Source: Ceratotherium simum simum
Lineage: Eukaryota; Chordata; Mammalia; Perissodactyla; Rhinocerotidae
Assembly (NCBI RefSeq): GCF_000283155.1
Contig: NW_004454210.1
Span: forward strand, 5,299,686-5,363,685
DNA: 64,000 bases
Reading direction: 5' to 3'
A model generated the notes under the pieces. It was given only the letters and a program-made list of their open reading frames with translations, made no database searches and had not been told where the DNA came from. The position numbers and the translations under genes are program-made. Below, piece by piece: positions 34,101 to 46,700 of this stretch. Each line of letters opens with the position of its first letter. Position 1 is the stretch's first letter.

Positions 34101-35385
34101 AACAAACAAATAATAAATATATATGAATATATAGTATGTTAGAAAGTTACATGCTATGGGAAAAAAGAAGAAGGGGAAGGGGGATTGGAGCACTTGGGTA
34201 GGATTCCCATTTTAAATGGTTAAGGCAGGGCCTGTTAACCAGGTTAACATTGAGCCGACTGGAAGGAAGAGAGGGAGTGGCTGGGTGGGTATTCGAGGGG
34301 AGGTCATTCAGGCAGGGCTGGATGGGAGTGTATAGAGAGGACTTTGGCTTTTACTCTAAGAGAAATAAATAGGTAGCTATGAGAGGGTTTTGAACAGAGT
34401 TTTCACTCTTACTGTTAAAGTCTAAGGTTCTGCATTTTTCTGTGTATGTTTATGTAACTATTTTGATTATTTTAATGAAACTTGCTTTTAAGCAGTGATC
34501 AATCATTTGCTCTCCTGTTTTACGGCCCTCATCACCTTTATTTCTCCAATTGATGTATAGAATAGCCCTTTATTCTGATTAATGGTCTCAGAAGATTCCA
34601 AGTGGTGTGACAGCCTATTAGTTTCTCACCTTGTAAAGTCTGATTAGAACTGTATATTTCATTAGAAAGTATCATGTGCTTATCAATCAAAACTATGAAA
34701 TTGAATGAAAGATCTTGTGTTTTCATTCTGCTTATTTTAATTGGGACACTAAAAGGTAACATAAAAAAATAGTTAACTACTGCCTCTTCCGTTTCCTGTT
34801 TAGAAAAATTTCAAGGGTTTGGTTTGTATGTTGCAAGTATATGAGAGCCCTGTTTTAGATTATAGACTTCAGATACATAAGAGTTAATATGTGAATTTAG
34901 GTTAATGCTACATTAAAAAATGTATAACCACATATAAACAATTCAGTGTTTCTCTCTGTAGTGATGTCTTAGTCTAGTTCTTCCTCTTTTGAAACACTCA
35001 GAATGCTTCTGCAATGACTTTTTAATGTCTGAACTCCCCCAGACTGTGAACTCCGGGAGAGCAGGGAGCGTGTTTACCCTGTTCACTTGCACTTACCAGC
35101 GCCACTCAATAGGCAGTAAATACATATCTGTTGAGTTTAACTGAGGTGTAGTGTCGTAAAACTCAGTGGTAGGGAACAGCTTAGTAAATCTATTGCCTTT
35201 CTTCTTTTTTTATCTTTCAGGAAAGAATCAGAGTGTACATGAACAGAGTCAAGGAAATAACAGACAAGAAAAAGGCTGGCAAGCTGGACAGAGGTGCAGC
35301 TTCAAGATTTGTAAAAAATGCCCTCTGGGAACCAAAACCTAAAAATGCATCCAAAGTTGCCAATAAAGGAAAAAGTAAAAATTAA
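31025..35385 (+). CDS. C1D: C1D nuclear receptor corepressor / exosome cofactor (4 coding exons)
   Basis: Joining 31025-31162, 31912-31978, 32292-32347 and 35221-35385 gives a 141-residue protein, the length known for mammalian C1D. It starts [17 protein letters not shown] and ends in a lysine-rich tail. Residues about 14-93 fit the Sas10/Utp3/C1D domain: a helical bundle with [20 protein letters not shown] and YLATQGVNP. The basic tail (about 103-141) suits RNA or DNA contact. Known for the family: nuclear cofactor that joins the exosome nuclease EXOSC10 with MTR4 for rRNA processing, binds translin-associated TSNAX, activates DNA-PK, and represses with nuclear receptors. The start has A at -3 and G at +4 and fits the known N-terminus. 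Intron phases are 0, 1 and 0. From memory of the human protein, Thr20, Pro127 and Asn141 may differ (Ala, Ser, Ser). No frameshift or stop is seen, so it looks functional. Confidence 0.97.
31163..31911 (+). other. C1D: C1D intron 2
   Basis: 749 bp, GT...AG, AT-rich, no repeat named. The acceptor is preceded by a long T-run (31895-31906). Confidence 0.85.
31912..31978 (+). CDS. C1D: C1D exon 3 (residues 47-68 and first base of 69)
   Basis: Acceptor 'ttttttaatag' ends at 31911 and the donor is GG|GTATGT at 31978/31979. It encodes the leucine-rich [20 protein letters not shown] followed by FW. It ends after the first base of a Val codon (phase 1). Confidence 0.95.
32292..32347 (+). CDS. C1D: C1D exon 4 (residues 69-87)
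   Basis: A 56-base exon. Acceptor 'cttttgtag' ends at 32291, donor TTG|GTAAGA at 32347/32348. It completes the Val codon and encodes [18 protein letters not shown]. Intron 3 before it is only 313 bp. Confidence 0.95.
33631..33827 (-). mobile_element. ERE SINE in C1D intron 4, antisense
   Basis: Minus-strand ERE of the single-module type ('gccctgagctaacatctgtg'), head 'gctgcagggctggcc'. TSD 'cctattcccctttt' (33617-33630) and 'cctattccggtttt' (33828-33841) with two changes, so an older insertion. Confidence 0.9.
33940..34405 (-). mobile_element. L2 LINE 3' fragment in intron 4, minus strand
   Basis: Reverse L2: 'attcattcaacaaatatttg', 'actgcctactgggagccagg', 'tatccctgtctttgtggtgg', then the inner body 'ggtcattcaggcagggctgg' and 'gactttggcttttactctaa'. 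Confidence 0.8.
35035..35140 (+). mobile_element. L2 LINE 3' tail in intron 4, plus strand
   Basis: 'actgtgaactccgggagagc', 'agggagcgtgtttaccctgt' and 'caataggcagtaaatacata' give the sense L2 tail, ending some 80 bp before coding exon 5. Confidence 0.75.
35221..35385 (+). CDS. C1D: C1D exon 5, coding part (residues 88-141)
   Basis: Acceptor 'tatctttcag' ends at 35220. 54 codons and TAA at 35383-35385. It encodes the last helix and the basic tail ([19 protein letters not shown] and on). An AATAAA hexamer at 35362-35367 lies within the codons for Asn-Lys near the end. Confidence 0.95.
   Translation, partial: ERIRVYMNRVKEITDKKKAGKLDRGAASRFVKNALWEPKPKNASKVANKGKSKN
35362..35367 (+). promoter_or_regulatory. 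C1D: AATAAA hexamer inside the C1D coding exon
   Basis: The codons for Asn-Lys (AAT AAA) form a canonical polyadenylation hexamer 16 bases before the stop codon. It is followed by a U/G-rich stretch ('ccttttggttttgatgtatg', 35386-35405). Use is unproven; the distal sites are likelier. Confidence 0.5.
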
Positions 35386-35742
35386 CCTTTTGGTTTTGAT
35401 GTATGTATATTCAAAAAGTACATCATTTTTATTGTTTATCACAAAATGATGATTCTGTGGCAATGCAGGGTTTAAATGTATTCCGTATTGAATTCGTATA
35501 TAAAGTTTACATTTTAAATTCTAATGCTAAATACTTTTTTTCTCCAGAAAGATTGTTATCTTTATTGATTATCCTGTGATTACTGTGAGGTTTTTAACAT
35601 TGTGGTGTATTTTATATTTATAGTTTACCATCTCTCTTCACAAGACTCTTATTTCCTTGTATAGGTCAGTCTTTCAAGTACCATTTTATAAGCAACTATG
35701 AAATTTAAGTTAAATGTTCTTTGTAAACATTTGTCTATCTTG

Positions 35743-35748
35743 AATAAA
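35743..35748 (+). promoter_or_regulatory. C1D: Polyadenylation signal (proximal) of C1D
   Basis: AATAAA in 'cttgaataaatgactttatg', 358 bases after the stop; expected cleavage about 35760-35775. Confidence 0.65.
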
Positions 35749-36079
35749 TGACTTTATGAAGTATGCTATCTGAAAGCTGAAATTATAAATACATCGGTTT
35801 TCACTATATAATATTAAGAAAGAATGAAATGACTTAAATGTCCATTTTTTTCTGTGCAGTTCATCATGTTTTCATGATTTTGGGAATTATTGCTTTTTTT
35901 GATATTTGAAGTGTGAAATTAAAACTTTCAGGTTATACTTTAATTCTTGGCACTTTTCTTCTATGTCCCATTTAAAGTAAAATATATTCTCAATTAACTT
36001 TAGATGGGAAATGGGGTTGTGTATTGATGGGAGGTTGTATATTCATGGCTGAATTTCAGCATAATGGCTATACCCTATC

Positions 36080-36085
36080 AATAAA
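36080..36085 (+). promoter_or_regulatory. C1D: Polyadenylation signal (distal) of C1D
   Basis: AATAAA in 'ctatcaataaaggctataaa', followed by GU-rich 'tgttgtgtag' (about 36095), a good downstream element. Confidence 0.6.
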
Positions 36086-36109
36086 GGCTATAAATGTTGT
36101 GTAGCTTAC

Positions 36110-39100
36110 CTGTTTATTTTTCTCTTTTGAGTAAATTTGCCCTTGAAATTAAGAAGATAGGTTTTAGAAATCACAAGGAATAGAGAAATTCTTGATTTTC
36201 TGTTCCTGATGCATAGTGCCCACAGTTCTCTTGGTCTCACTTTTTCATATTTTTTGATACATGTTTTTGTGACTATAGCAAGTATATACAAGTGTTTTGG
36301 AACAACTTTCTATGTTATATAATGTCCCTTAAGCAGAGGAGAAATCCAAAGGAGATTACATTGTATTTATATTCTGATTTATTTTTCTGGAATAAAATTA
36401 CAGAGAATTCTACATATTAAAAAAAATTTTTTTTTTATGTCTAAGCCCATGAATTTTAATTATATGCCCTTAATGCTTTCAGTCTTTGAATCTACATCAT
36501 TATGTGTAGGAATGCCAAGTACAGTTAAAGTACTTTAATTTTTGAAAAAGAAGTTGTTAAAATTTTCTGTGTGATTAATTCTCTATAAGTAACCTTGAAT
36601 AAATGGATTTCTTGATTTATGGTAGCAGATATTGGAAACGGTCTTAAAATATAATGGATTTTGTAAAGCATGTTGAACTCTTTCTATTACACATGAAGAG
36701 GAAGTCACTGATAGATGCAGCAAGTCTTCTGGCTCAGATGTCAGGTGGTTTTTGAAGTGGAAGAACATTTATAGTTATTTCATTCCTTTTTTCACCTTCA
36801 TCCTCTCACATTTCCAGCTTTTTTAAAGTAACTTCTTTATGAGAAAAAGAAATGTTAAGATCAAGTGTAGTGTACATGTGGCCCTGTGTTATTTATTGCA
36901 AAGAAACTTATAACTTGCATTTCTGTATATTTTCTAATTTCACAAAAAAGAGTTAAATGAAAAATGTCATACAGTTGCAGAAAATCATTAGCCAAATTAT
37001 TGGTTTGTGAAAGTCCTACTCTACATTTTCTTAAATTGAAGATTCTTAGGTGAATAATTCTTTCAGTGTTTATTAGTAGAAATAAAAAACAGTTTGAGCA
37101 TATTCCATTTTATTATGTATAATTTTAACTACTTATTATGTAGCACATAATAAGGGGCTGAATGGTAGTAGTGCATTGGGTTGCTTATTTGTTTGTTAGG
37201 TATTCATTTCACAAATATTTAATGACATTTACATTGCCAAATACTGTGCTAGGTAACAAATAAGACCACTCCAGCCTTGATTCTATTTTTATAGTGTTAT
37301 GAAAAAAGTAGTCTTTTCATGCAATTCAGTTTTTAGAGTTACTGGAAAATTTATGACAAATTGTGCTTATTAACCTTAGTCAGAACCATAAGGGGTGATG
37401 GGTTGATCTATTTGACTATGGAATGGTTATTGTTAGCATAGTTTGTTCCCAGTGACAGTCTGCTCTAAGTTTAGATGTTAATTACATCTTTTATTAATCT
37501 CTTTGGGAATTAACAAGTTGGAGAGGTTATGGCTATAGATATTTTTAAGATTGGAATGATAGACTATTAATCTAATACTAAATAATGAGATTTTGTCTTT
37601 TAATATTATTTTAAGTACAATTTCTTTTTGTTCATAGTTGCAGGATGGGAATTCATTTTAGTAAAGTAGAGTATGTTAAGAGGAAAATTGAAGCTTGAAT
37701 TATGGTTTATATTCCTGGAATTAGGAGGTTATGTCAAGTTGATTGGTTTTTAAGATACCTTGCAGATTAAAAAATTGTTCTACTTAGCTATTAGAAATAG
37801 ATTGGTATTATTTCTAAATAAGGCTTTTAAAATTGACTAGAAATGTAGGAAATCCTTCAAAAATGGACAATGTAGTGAATATAGATACTTTTTTCTTAAG
37901 TAGGTCATTGGAGAAAAAGATGCTTTAGTAATCACTCAGTTTATGATACAGTTAAACTATAATTTTATGCAATAAATTATCAGAAATTCTGGCTTTACAA
38001 AGTGACATTAACTGAGAAGGATTTGAAAGGTGATTGTGACCCTCATGTAATAGCTAAGTTGGTATATAAAGGGAAGAACAGGAAGCCCTGGCTTCTCATT
38101 TTCTCCTTCATAGCATAGTTAGTAAACTGGCTCAGATAAATTCAGTGGCTTTTTTACTGAGTGACCTTGGTAGCAACCCCTTTTATATAAATGTGATCTG
38201 AGTGTACTTTACTAATAAAAATACTTCCTTTTCCCTATATCCTGGTCTAAAACTCTTCAGTTTTGGAAATACAAACCATATTTTGTTTATTTTATATATT
38301 AGCATTTTATAGGTGTCATTTACAATTATGTTAGGGGGAAAATATACAGGACTTTATAATAGAATTCTGTATATTTGTTCTACTTGATTAATTTGCTATT
38401 ATATTGCTTGTGAGCAAGATTTCAAGAAAATGCTTTGAATGTTTTTGGTTTGCAGATTTGTTTTTCTATCAGAGTGAGCTGTCCTAGACGAGCCACCTTC
38501 TGACTTAATCTACCTTTTTAAAGTGCTTATTTTATGGCATAATTTTTAATATAGCCAGGAAGATTAGTAAAGCTATCTAGAAAAGGGGATAGCTATAGTG
38601 ATATCTATGGGCAATTGAAGTTTAATTTTAATTCTGTCCCCCCCTCCAAAAGCCAAAAACCAAAACCAACCTAGCTCTGTATAACTCATCTGTTAATAAA
38701 AGGTTGAGAAAAGATGCTAGTCCCCCACTCCCCCCACAAATCTTGAAGTTTGGCAAATGTATCATGGCGGTATAACTGCATGCAAGATGTCAATTTTGTA
38801 AAGTGATATATTTCAGACAGTATAGAAAATTTGATGGTAGGAAAAATAAGCTTTATAAATGAAACATTTAAGAGACTCTTTTTTACTATTTGCTTTCAGT
38901 TTAGTGTTGCCTTTAAGGCGCACCATTTCAGTTTGGCAGCTACGATAAATGACTGAAGGAAATTGAAGATGATAATTCAACATTTCGAGATGCTTCTGCT
39001 GAAATGAATGTAGACCTATCCAGGGCTTGAATTTAAAGTTTATAGTAATACAGTATTTTAAAGCCAAGTACCCAGGAAATTCATGGTGATATGATTTGAA

Positions 39101-39730
39101 TGAGATGATTAGGAGAAATAGAAAAGAATACCTTCAATTCCTTGTTATGTGGGTGTTTATCTATTGAGAGGCTATGTTGAAAAATGTTACTGTAAAAAGA
39201 ACAGAGGCTTGTTATTACACAATTTGCTATAGTGTATAATTCATCTTGGACCTTATCCAAAGAAGTTTAGTTATTAAAATAACAAAAGAATAAGTATAAT
39301 AAAGAATCACCTGTGATTTAGTGCTATAGCAGTGGATTGCCTGCAGACCATGCTGTAATGTGTCTGGCTGATATTGTTTTATTTAGTGACCTTTGCTGTC
39401 TCTAATAACGCATTCCTTGACTTACTTAAACTGAAATCATTTGCTACCCTATTTCTGATATTTTCTTCTCTATTATTTTTTCCTTAAGAAAGAAATCATT
39501 ATTACAAGTATGTATAATAGTTGCTGGGTTTTGACATTTGCGAGTTTTAATATTTGTGATTTTGACTATGTGTGAATGACCTTAGAGGTCCATAGGGTAT
39601 ATAATGTTTTGCAGTTTTGCCAAGACACAGTGTTTATTCCTGCTAAATTCCATTCAGGAAGGCATTACTCAGCTAGTGATTTAGCCTAGCTAACCTCTCA
39701 GCATCCACAGTTTTTTTCCTCACTTGCAGT
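36110..39730. other. Intergenic AT-rich DNA, one L2 fragment
   Basis: No gene, RNA or young repeat recognised over 3.6 kb apart from a reverse L2 tail at about 37195-37290 ('attcatttcacaaatattta', 'atactgtgctaggtaac'). A/T homopolymer junction at 36420-36436. Some of the first part may be readthrough 3'UTR of C1D. Confidence 0.5.
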
Positions 39731-39734
39731 CTCA

Positions 39735-39840
39735 TTCTTTTATTCACTCATTCATTCAACTAATATTTATTGAGCTCCTCCTGTGTCCCAGCTTCCGTTT
39801 TAGGCATGGGAAATTCAGCAGTTGTCCAAACAGTATGTAG
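39735..39840 (-). mobile_element. L2 LINE 3' tail, minus strand
   Basis: 'cactcattcattcaactaat', 'atttattgagctcctcctgt' and 'gtcccagcttccgttttagg' follow the L2 tail in reverse. Confidence 0.8.
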
Positions 39841-39879
39841 TGATAGGAAAATGTCAAACTTTATCATTTGAAAAATGGC

Positions 39880-40339
39880 TGCTATGGGTTGAACTGTGTT
39901 CCCCCAAAATGTGTATGTTGAAGTCCTAACTCTCAAAACCTCATAATGTAACCCTATTTAGAAATAGGGTTGTTGCAGCTGTAGTTAGTGAAGATGAGGT
40001 CATAGAGTGGGCCCTAATCCAGTATGACAGGTGTCCTTATAAAAAGGGGAAATTTGAACATAGACACATATACAGGGAGAACACCACGTGAAGATAAAGG
40101 CAGAGATGGTGGTAATGCTTCTATAAGCCAAAGAATGCCAGAGATTGCCAGAAAACCACCAGAAGCTAGGTTAGAAGCATAGAACAGAGTCTGTCTCTCA
40201 CAGCCCTCAGAGGGAACCAACCTTGCCAACACTGTGATTTTGGACTTCTAGCCTGCAGAACTTTGAGACAATACATTTCTGTTGTGTAAGCCACCCAGTT
40301 TGTGGTACTTTCTTATGGCAGCCGTGGCAAACTAATACA
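39880..40339 (+). mobile_element. Solo LTR, MLT1-type (ERVL-MaLR)
   Basis: 460-bp LTR from 'tgctatgggttgaactgtgt' to 'ggcaaactaataca', with inner 'gagtgggccctaatccagta' and 'agccacccagtttgtggtac'. 5-bp flanks atggc (39875-39879) and atggt (40340-40344) fit a duplication with one change. Its relative at 988 lies in reverse. Confidence 0.9.
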
Positions 40340-40531
40340 ATGGTCATTAGATGAGAGGAATTAAAAAGATTAATAGCTTGGATGTGAAAGTGTGAGAAAC
40401 TATGACACAAGATGAAAATGTAATTCTGAAGACCAGGAACCTGTGTAAACTTATCCAGGAATATTTTTGAATTTGGGCAAAGATCTCAAGACTTAGACCT
40501 TGAAATGTCAAAGGTCTGTTATACTCTTTCT

Positions 40532-40765
40532 TTCTTTTTTTTTTCAAATTAGAACCAGGTCTTTTATTTAATTTATTTATTTCTTTTTCCCCCAAAGCCC
40601 CAGTAGATAGTTGTGTGTCATAGCTGCACATCCTTTTAGTTGTTGTATGTGGGATGTGGCCTCAGCATGGCCGGAGAAACTGTGCGTCGGTGCGCGCCCG
40701 GGATCCGAACCCGGGCCGCCAGCAGTGGAGCACCCGCACTTAACCACTAAGCCACAGGGCCGGCC
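40532..40765 (-). mobile_element. ERE SINE, minus strand, perfect 17-bp TSD
   Basis: Minus-strand ERE of the 'ccccaaagccccagtagata' type with intact head 'actaagccacagggccggcc' and B box region 'gggatccgaacccgggcc'. The TSD 'tctgttatactctttct' (40515-40531, 40766-40782) is perfect and the longest here, so probably the youngest insertion. Confidence 0.95.
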
Positions 40766-40782
40766 TCTGTTATACTCTTTCT

Positions 40783-42890
40783 GAAGCCAAAATGTTCAGA
40801 CCTTTCTAGCAGACATTGTCAGTTATATGATTGAGTGTGCCATCTTTTAAACTTTGTTACCTTGATTTGAAGAAACTCATTTCCCTGAAGGAAAGAACAC
40901 CCTGTCGAGTTTCCATGGAGAGGAGATTTTCACCAAGCCTATTATTATGTGCCATGTGGTCTTTTCCTAATATAATGCAGCAGTCAAGTTCAAATAATGA
41001 AAATAAATACTTACACATCTTACACAAATTGTACGTAATTTGTGCTCTTGGATGAGTACATACCTTAAAATCTCATATTGAATTCATCTGGATAGAATTT
41101 AAAAAAAAAATTTTTTTTTTTCAAATTCTTAGCTGTATAGTGTGCTATTTGGTTTTCTTTCTTTGAAGTTGAGTACTAGAGAATTCTGAAGTGGATTTTT
41201 ACTCTTAATGATTTGGGCTCAGTTTAATTGTTTTACTATTATAAATATTGCTTACTGGTTTTCAGCTTTTAGAATCAACCAGTAGATTAAACATAGAAGA
41301 TGAGAATGTAAACGAAATCAATCTTGACAATGTAAAAGTAAAGGTATAATAGAAGTGAGTTAGAAATGGGGAGAACAGAAGAGGGCATCCTTATCTGGGG
41401 AGAAATCCAGATGCTACACAAACAACACTGTTGGATGAATACGGTTTTAAGTTTATTTCAGTTAATAGGTATATTAGGTAATAGGTATATTATTCTTTTT
41501 AATTTTTCCATCAGAAACTGGAAGGAGTAAGAGGAGGGAGTAGTATAAATTAAATGTTCATTTTTAGGATGGGGAGTCAGTAGATGAGGTCCAGTGAAAA
41601 ATAGCAATGCAGGTATGCATTATAAAGGTAATCCTAGAGTTAGATAGAAATGATTAAAAGTGATAATCCCTCACATGAGCAGAGGTGAAGTGCTAGCACA
41701 GGTTTTTCTGTTTTGTTTTGTCATGTACATGATTTCTTTGGTAAAAAGAAATGAGAAAAAAAGCTCTGATCAGCAACGACATTTGTTCACAGAAATAGCA
41801 GGACAGTCAGATAATCCAGTGAGTGCTAGTTATTTAGTTTTTGAAATGTTAGGCAATAAATAAAATACTTCAGTGACAGGGAAATAATATAAGAATGCTT
41901 AAGTGTAGTACTGTATATTTCATTGTCTAAAAATACCTATATATAAAAATGTCATAGGCATTTAATAATTTCCTACATTTGGGCCCAGTTTATTTTTATT
42001 TTTGATTTTAGACAAGTTGCAGTCCAGATATAGCTAGAAAATAAGAATTTTTATTTGGGAATGACTCTTTCTAATCTGCCTTCCGTGCTCTTTTGAAACT
42101 TCTAAATGTTACTTGAGATAAGGTTAGACACCACACCAGTAGGGTTGTGTGTAAGGGATGGTGTGATTTTTGCTTGAGTGTCTTAATGCTGAATGGGAAA
42201 AGGGATTTTACTGTACCTAATTTTCATGAAAGGAGGCTAATTCATAGGAAATATGCTTATAACTTTTTTCAAGATCTGTTTTCTCATTGCAGTCTAACTA
42301 GATTATAGTGGAAATTGATTGTTCAGTATCAGAAGTTATACATGTTAGGAGTGTAGTAAAATGTAAAATCATTTTTGGATTTGTCCTAAGAACAATTAAA
42401 ATTAGGGTTTAAGGAATTGGATTGCTAGATTTTTATCTGTCATTTTTTAAATTTGTAGAAAAACTAATAAAGACTAACCTAATAGTGTTTTCTTAATTAA
42501 TGACATCACTTAAAATTTTATTTTAGCACAAGTTGTTATTTGAAGTTACCCAGCTACGTTATGTTGCTTAAATACGTAACATTGGAAATACCTGTAATTA
42601 AATTTCATGCTCTCACTTAGCTAGGCATTTAAGTAACTTAAGATAATTTAAATACATAACATTGAAAAGACATGCTAAAAGCAGCATTTGGAAATAGCGT
42701 TAATGTATGTTTTAATCCTTTTAGGGGAGGTACTGTGCACAGCTTAATACATATCTTCATAGACTCTGGCTTGCTAAGCTTAATTCTTATGTACTGCCTG
42801 GAAATTTACAGAAACATTTGAAATAATCATCTTAAGATAAAATTGTATGAGATGTATTTGTTGCCTGTGACTCCCCTTCCCCCTTATATG
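40783..42890. other. Unassigned intergenic DNA
   Basis: No gene or firmly named repeat. Features seen: an A10/T11 junction at about 41101-41121, a doubled 'taataggtatatta' at about 41464-41492, and a 20-bp near-repeat 'aaatacgtaacattgg' / 'aaatacataacattga' at 42570 and 42650. Frames of 67-74 codons have no domain. Confidence 0.5.
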
Positions 42891-42894
42891 TAAT

Positions 42895-43725
42895 TTTAAA
42901 GAAATTAATTAATAAATTTCATATTTTAGAGCAATTTTAGGTTCACAGTAGAAGGTACAGAGAGTTCCCATATACCACTTGCCCCCCTGTGTGCATAACC
43001 TCCCCCATTACCCACCTCCCCTGTGAGAGAGTGGTACATTTGTTACAATCCATGAACCTACATAGACACATCATTATCATCCAGACTCCATAGTTACATT
43101 AGGGTTCAGTGTGAGTATTGTATCTTCTATAGGTTTTGACAAATGTATAATGACATGTATCCATCATTACAGTATCATACAGAATAGCTTCACTGCCCTA
43201 AAAAGCCTCTGTTCTTCCTATTCATCCTCATGCCCAACCCCTAGCAACCGGAGATCTTTTTACTATCTCTATAGTTTTGCCTTTTCCAGAATGTCATATA
43301 GTTGGAATCATGCAGTATGTACCCTTTCCAGATTAGCTTCTTTCACTTAGTAATATGAATTAATTTTCCTCCACGTCTTTTCATGGCTTGATAGTTCATT
43401 TCTTCTCTATTCCACTGTCTGGATGTACCGCAGTTTATCCATTCACCTACTAAAGGACATCTTGGATGGTTCCAAGTTTTTGCATTTATGAATAAAGCTA
43501 CTATCAACATCTGTATGCAGATATTTGTGTAGACATAAGTTTTCAACTCTTTTGGTTTAGTAAAAACCAAGGTGTGCGATTGCTGGATCATATGGTAAGA
43601 GTATGTTTAGTTTTGTAAGAAACTGCCAAACTTTTCCAAAGTGGCTGTACCATTTTGTATTCCTACCAGCAGTGAATGCGAGTTCCTGTTGTTCCACATC
43701 CTCACCAGCAATTGGTGGTGTTGTA
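42895..43725 (-). mobile_element. L1 (L1M-type) 3' region, minus strand
   Basis: A long reverse L1 match: 'gttcacagtagaaggtacag', 'cccctagcaaccggagatct', 'ttcttcctattcatcctcat', 'gtggctgtaccattttgtat' and 'ttccacatcctcaccagcaa' in order. Three short open frames here are L1 by-products. Confidence 0.85.
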
Positions 43726-43729
43726 ATTT

Positions 43730-46700
43730 GTTTTTAAAGCTTTTATTTGTAGATACTGCCATACATTTTTGTAGGGGTTCAAAGCAAAAAAAATTATTTA
43801 CTTGATCAAAGGAGTTGTAGAAAATCTTCAATTTCTTAATGATAAAGTCAGAATGGAGCTAGGTTCTGTGTCCTGAAAAGCTGGCAACTAGAACATTTCA
43901 TTCAGAGTAAAACTTGGGCTTTAATTTAAAATGCATCTTAAAATCCCTTAAATTTCATGACTCATTGGAAGACATTTTCAATATGTTCAAATTTTTACAA
44001 GGCAAAGTATTGAAATCCTCTTCCACAAGTATATAGTTTTGTCAGCTATAAAAACAAATGCTTGTTAATTTGTGAGTTTGGAAGCGCAAGTGAATTTATT
44101 AGGGTTTTGTTTTTAGTGCTATCTTTACCATTGTTTTAAATATTTCTGCCTTTTATCAAGATAAAGTGAATACTGGATTGTCATTTTCACAGCTGGAACC
44201 TAGGCTCAGTGTTTACTATGTTTTGGTACTAGTACCTGTAACTAAAGCATAGGTTATTCAATTTAAAAAATGGCTACAACTCTGAATCAAAAGATTCTCC
44301 AATCATTCCTTCATTTCTGAGTAGTAATTGTTCTGTGTATATATAATTAATTGTATATACTTATACGTACATTTATGTGTGTATAATTGTATATACACAC
44401 GTTGTATACACACACATAATTATATGTGTGTGTAATGTCATGCATGATCCATGTGTGAGAGTCTGTGCATTTATGGCATCTGACACCAAGTCTCATTTGT
44501 GATCTATACAAGCCGATTGAGGTGGGTATTTTTTATTTTCTGTTTACAAGGTTACTGAGGCTCAGAGAGGTCAGGCCTGTCTGAGATTACACAATTAATG
44601 AGGCTAGGATACGAGTCTATTCTGGACACTGTGCTTTTACCCTAAGCTTATCACCGACTGAGGACCCGCACACGGAGGAGGCTTTGCAGGAGAGGCCCTG
44701 GGTTAGTCATGGGTGCTGTTTGCTGCTTGGCCAAACTTGCACTGAATTTTCAAACACTATGTAGCTGGTTTCAGTTTTGATTTATGTGGTGTCAGTGTTA
44801 GATTTGCACACCAACTTTTAAGCGTGATTTGGAGCTATCTCACATTTCTGATGGTGTGCTCTATTGCTAGTGTTTGCAATGGGAAAATCATCCTGAATTT
44901 TTGATCAGGTCTGACATTTGTCCTCTAGCTCAGACCATCTTAAAACCATTCAGGAAGCATACTGTTGATACACCTGGCGTATTCCTCAAAAATAATTCTT
45001 TCCTTAAATTAATTGATTTAATTGATTGATTCCCCTCTCCTCCTAGCAACGTAAAATATGCTTTTTATAGAAAATGAGAAGGAAAAAGTCCCCCCACACC
45101 AGGAGATAATTAACTAACATTTAAAATACTGTCTTTCAGCCTATCATCCATTTACATTCAACTACAAATATAGTTTTTGCATCGTGCTTTTTATTTTCCC
45201 ACTTGATTATAATAAGCATTTTAATGAAAACATTTAAATATGTAGTTGGTTGAGGTAAATGCGTGTTGAGTCCCTGCTGTATGCTGATGGCCAACCAGCC
45301 TCTGAGACTGAAGAGTGAAGGGCAGTGCTCTCACTCTTGCTTGAGTTTACAATCTAGGGGAGGTTTTCCCTGAATCTTTATGCACCATAAAGGAATCCTT
45401 TATAACGTAACTACCCTCTTCAAAATTTATCTTTTTTAATAATTTGGAATTTCATGCTTTGAGTTTTCTTAAAGGTGTGCTTCAGTCCCTTCCACGTTAG
45501 CTCTGTCATCATTGCACTTACTGATCAGAACCACTGGGTGGCAGCAAAAGAACATAGAAGATACTCTGTTTTGCTTTTGTGTACACAGAAATGAAGTAAA
45601 AGCTATTTGGATTTCATGGGTGATGGGGAGAAAAAAGTACAGTGATTAAAACTTGACAAGTAACCAGTACATCTCATCACTAAATGTATGTTACAATAAG
45701 TGTAAAAAATTAAATTTATGCTTTATTATTACCAAAGCTATATTATAAAGTTCTCCTTTTAGTTACAAAAATATCTTTCAAGATTCCTATGTAATTACTT
45801 TTCTATTTATAAAAGTGAAGGAAAAAACCCAAGCCAGATACCAAGAAAAACTTATTTAGTAAGAAACTTGTGAACAGAGATTTTGCATGTCAAGAGACAA
45901 TGGAAAGAAATCATTTTCTTGATAGCCTGTTTTAAAGAATATTCTTGGAGAAAAATTGAGTTTGGAGATCTTGTCCATAGAGAAGAGTTTGTTTCCTTTT
46001 TTCTTTTTAAAAGTCACTTAGCAAGCATATATTAAGTAATATGAGTTTTCTCATTATTTCTCATCCCATTTTCTATAAAGTGACAGTGGCTGAGTTCCCA
46101 GCTGAGTATACCTTATATATGATAGATAGCTCCAACTAAAAGTGTGAAATGGTCATGAGGCAGTGACAAGGTAACAAACACTTGTTTATTTTATTTTATT
46201 TTTTGGTAAAGATACTTGAAATCTGTTTAAGTGAAAATACAGTTTCCCCTTTCTCCCAAACATTTTTCAACATAATACTTCAAAAGAATCTTTTAATTTT
46301 TAGATAAAAATATATTTAGCCTATTTGAAAACTTCTAAATGAGTTACACAAAATACTAAGTGCAGGATGGAAAGGCTGCTTTTGTTCTGAGAGCTGAAGT
46401 GAAGCCAAGGCATCATTCTGGTGCTTATTCCTGGAGGTCATGGAAGAACGATGTGTTTCTTCCCCTGTTGAGCTCGAGACCTTCCAGTTGTGCTTGGGGC
46501 CTGAACTCTTCTTAATTTAATTCTTGTTGGCAACATTACTGTTGCCTTTTGATGTACGTATGATATGGATCAGTGAACCTTATACTATTTGACTCTTAGT
46601 GGAAATGAAGTTTTGGAAAATAGGAAAGTTTCCACCCCCCCAATTAGGTATACAGCCACCAGAGCCTCAACGTTCACTTTCCTGTAAGAGTACATAATAA

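Larger units (their letters stand above)
32348..35220 (+). other. C1D: C1D intron 4
   Basis: 2873 bp, GT...AG. It contains an antisense ERE (33631), an L2 fragment (33940) and a sense L2 tail (35035). The remainder is AT-rich with no recognised element. Confidence 0.85.
35386..36105 (+). other. C1D: C1D 3'UTR region
   Basis: Non-coding, AT-rich sequence after the stop. Two canonical AATAAA signals mark likely 3' ends. The exact cleavage site is not visible. Confidence 0.7.

Noticed and set aside
44335..44435. Possible hairpin RNA in the TA/TG tract
   Set aside because: The inverted symmetry is what any alternating TA/TG sequence gives; no microRNA-like arms or flanks.
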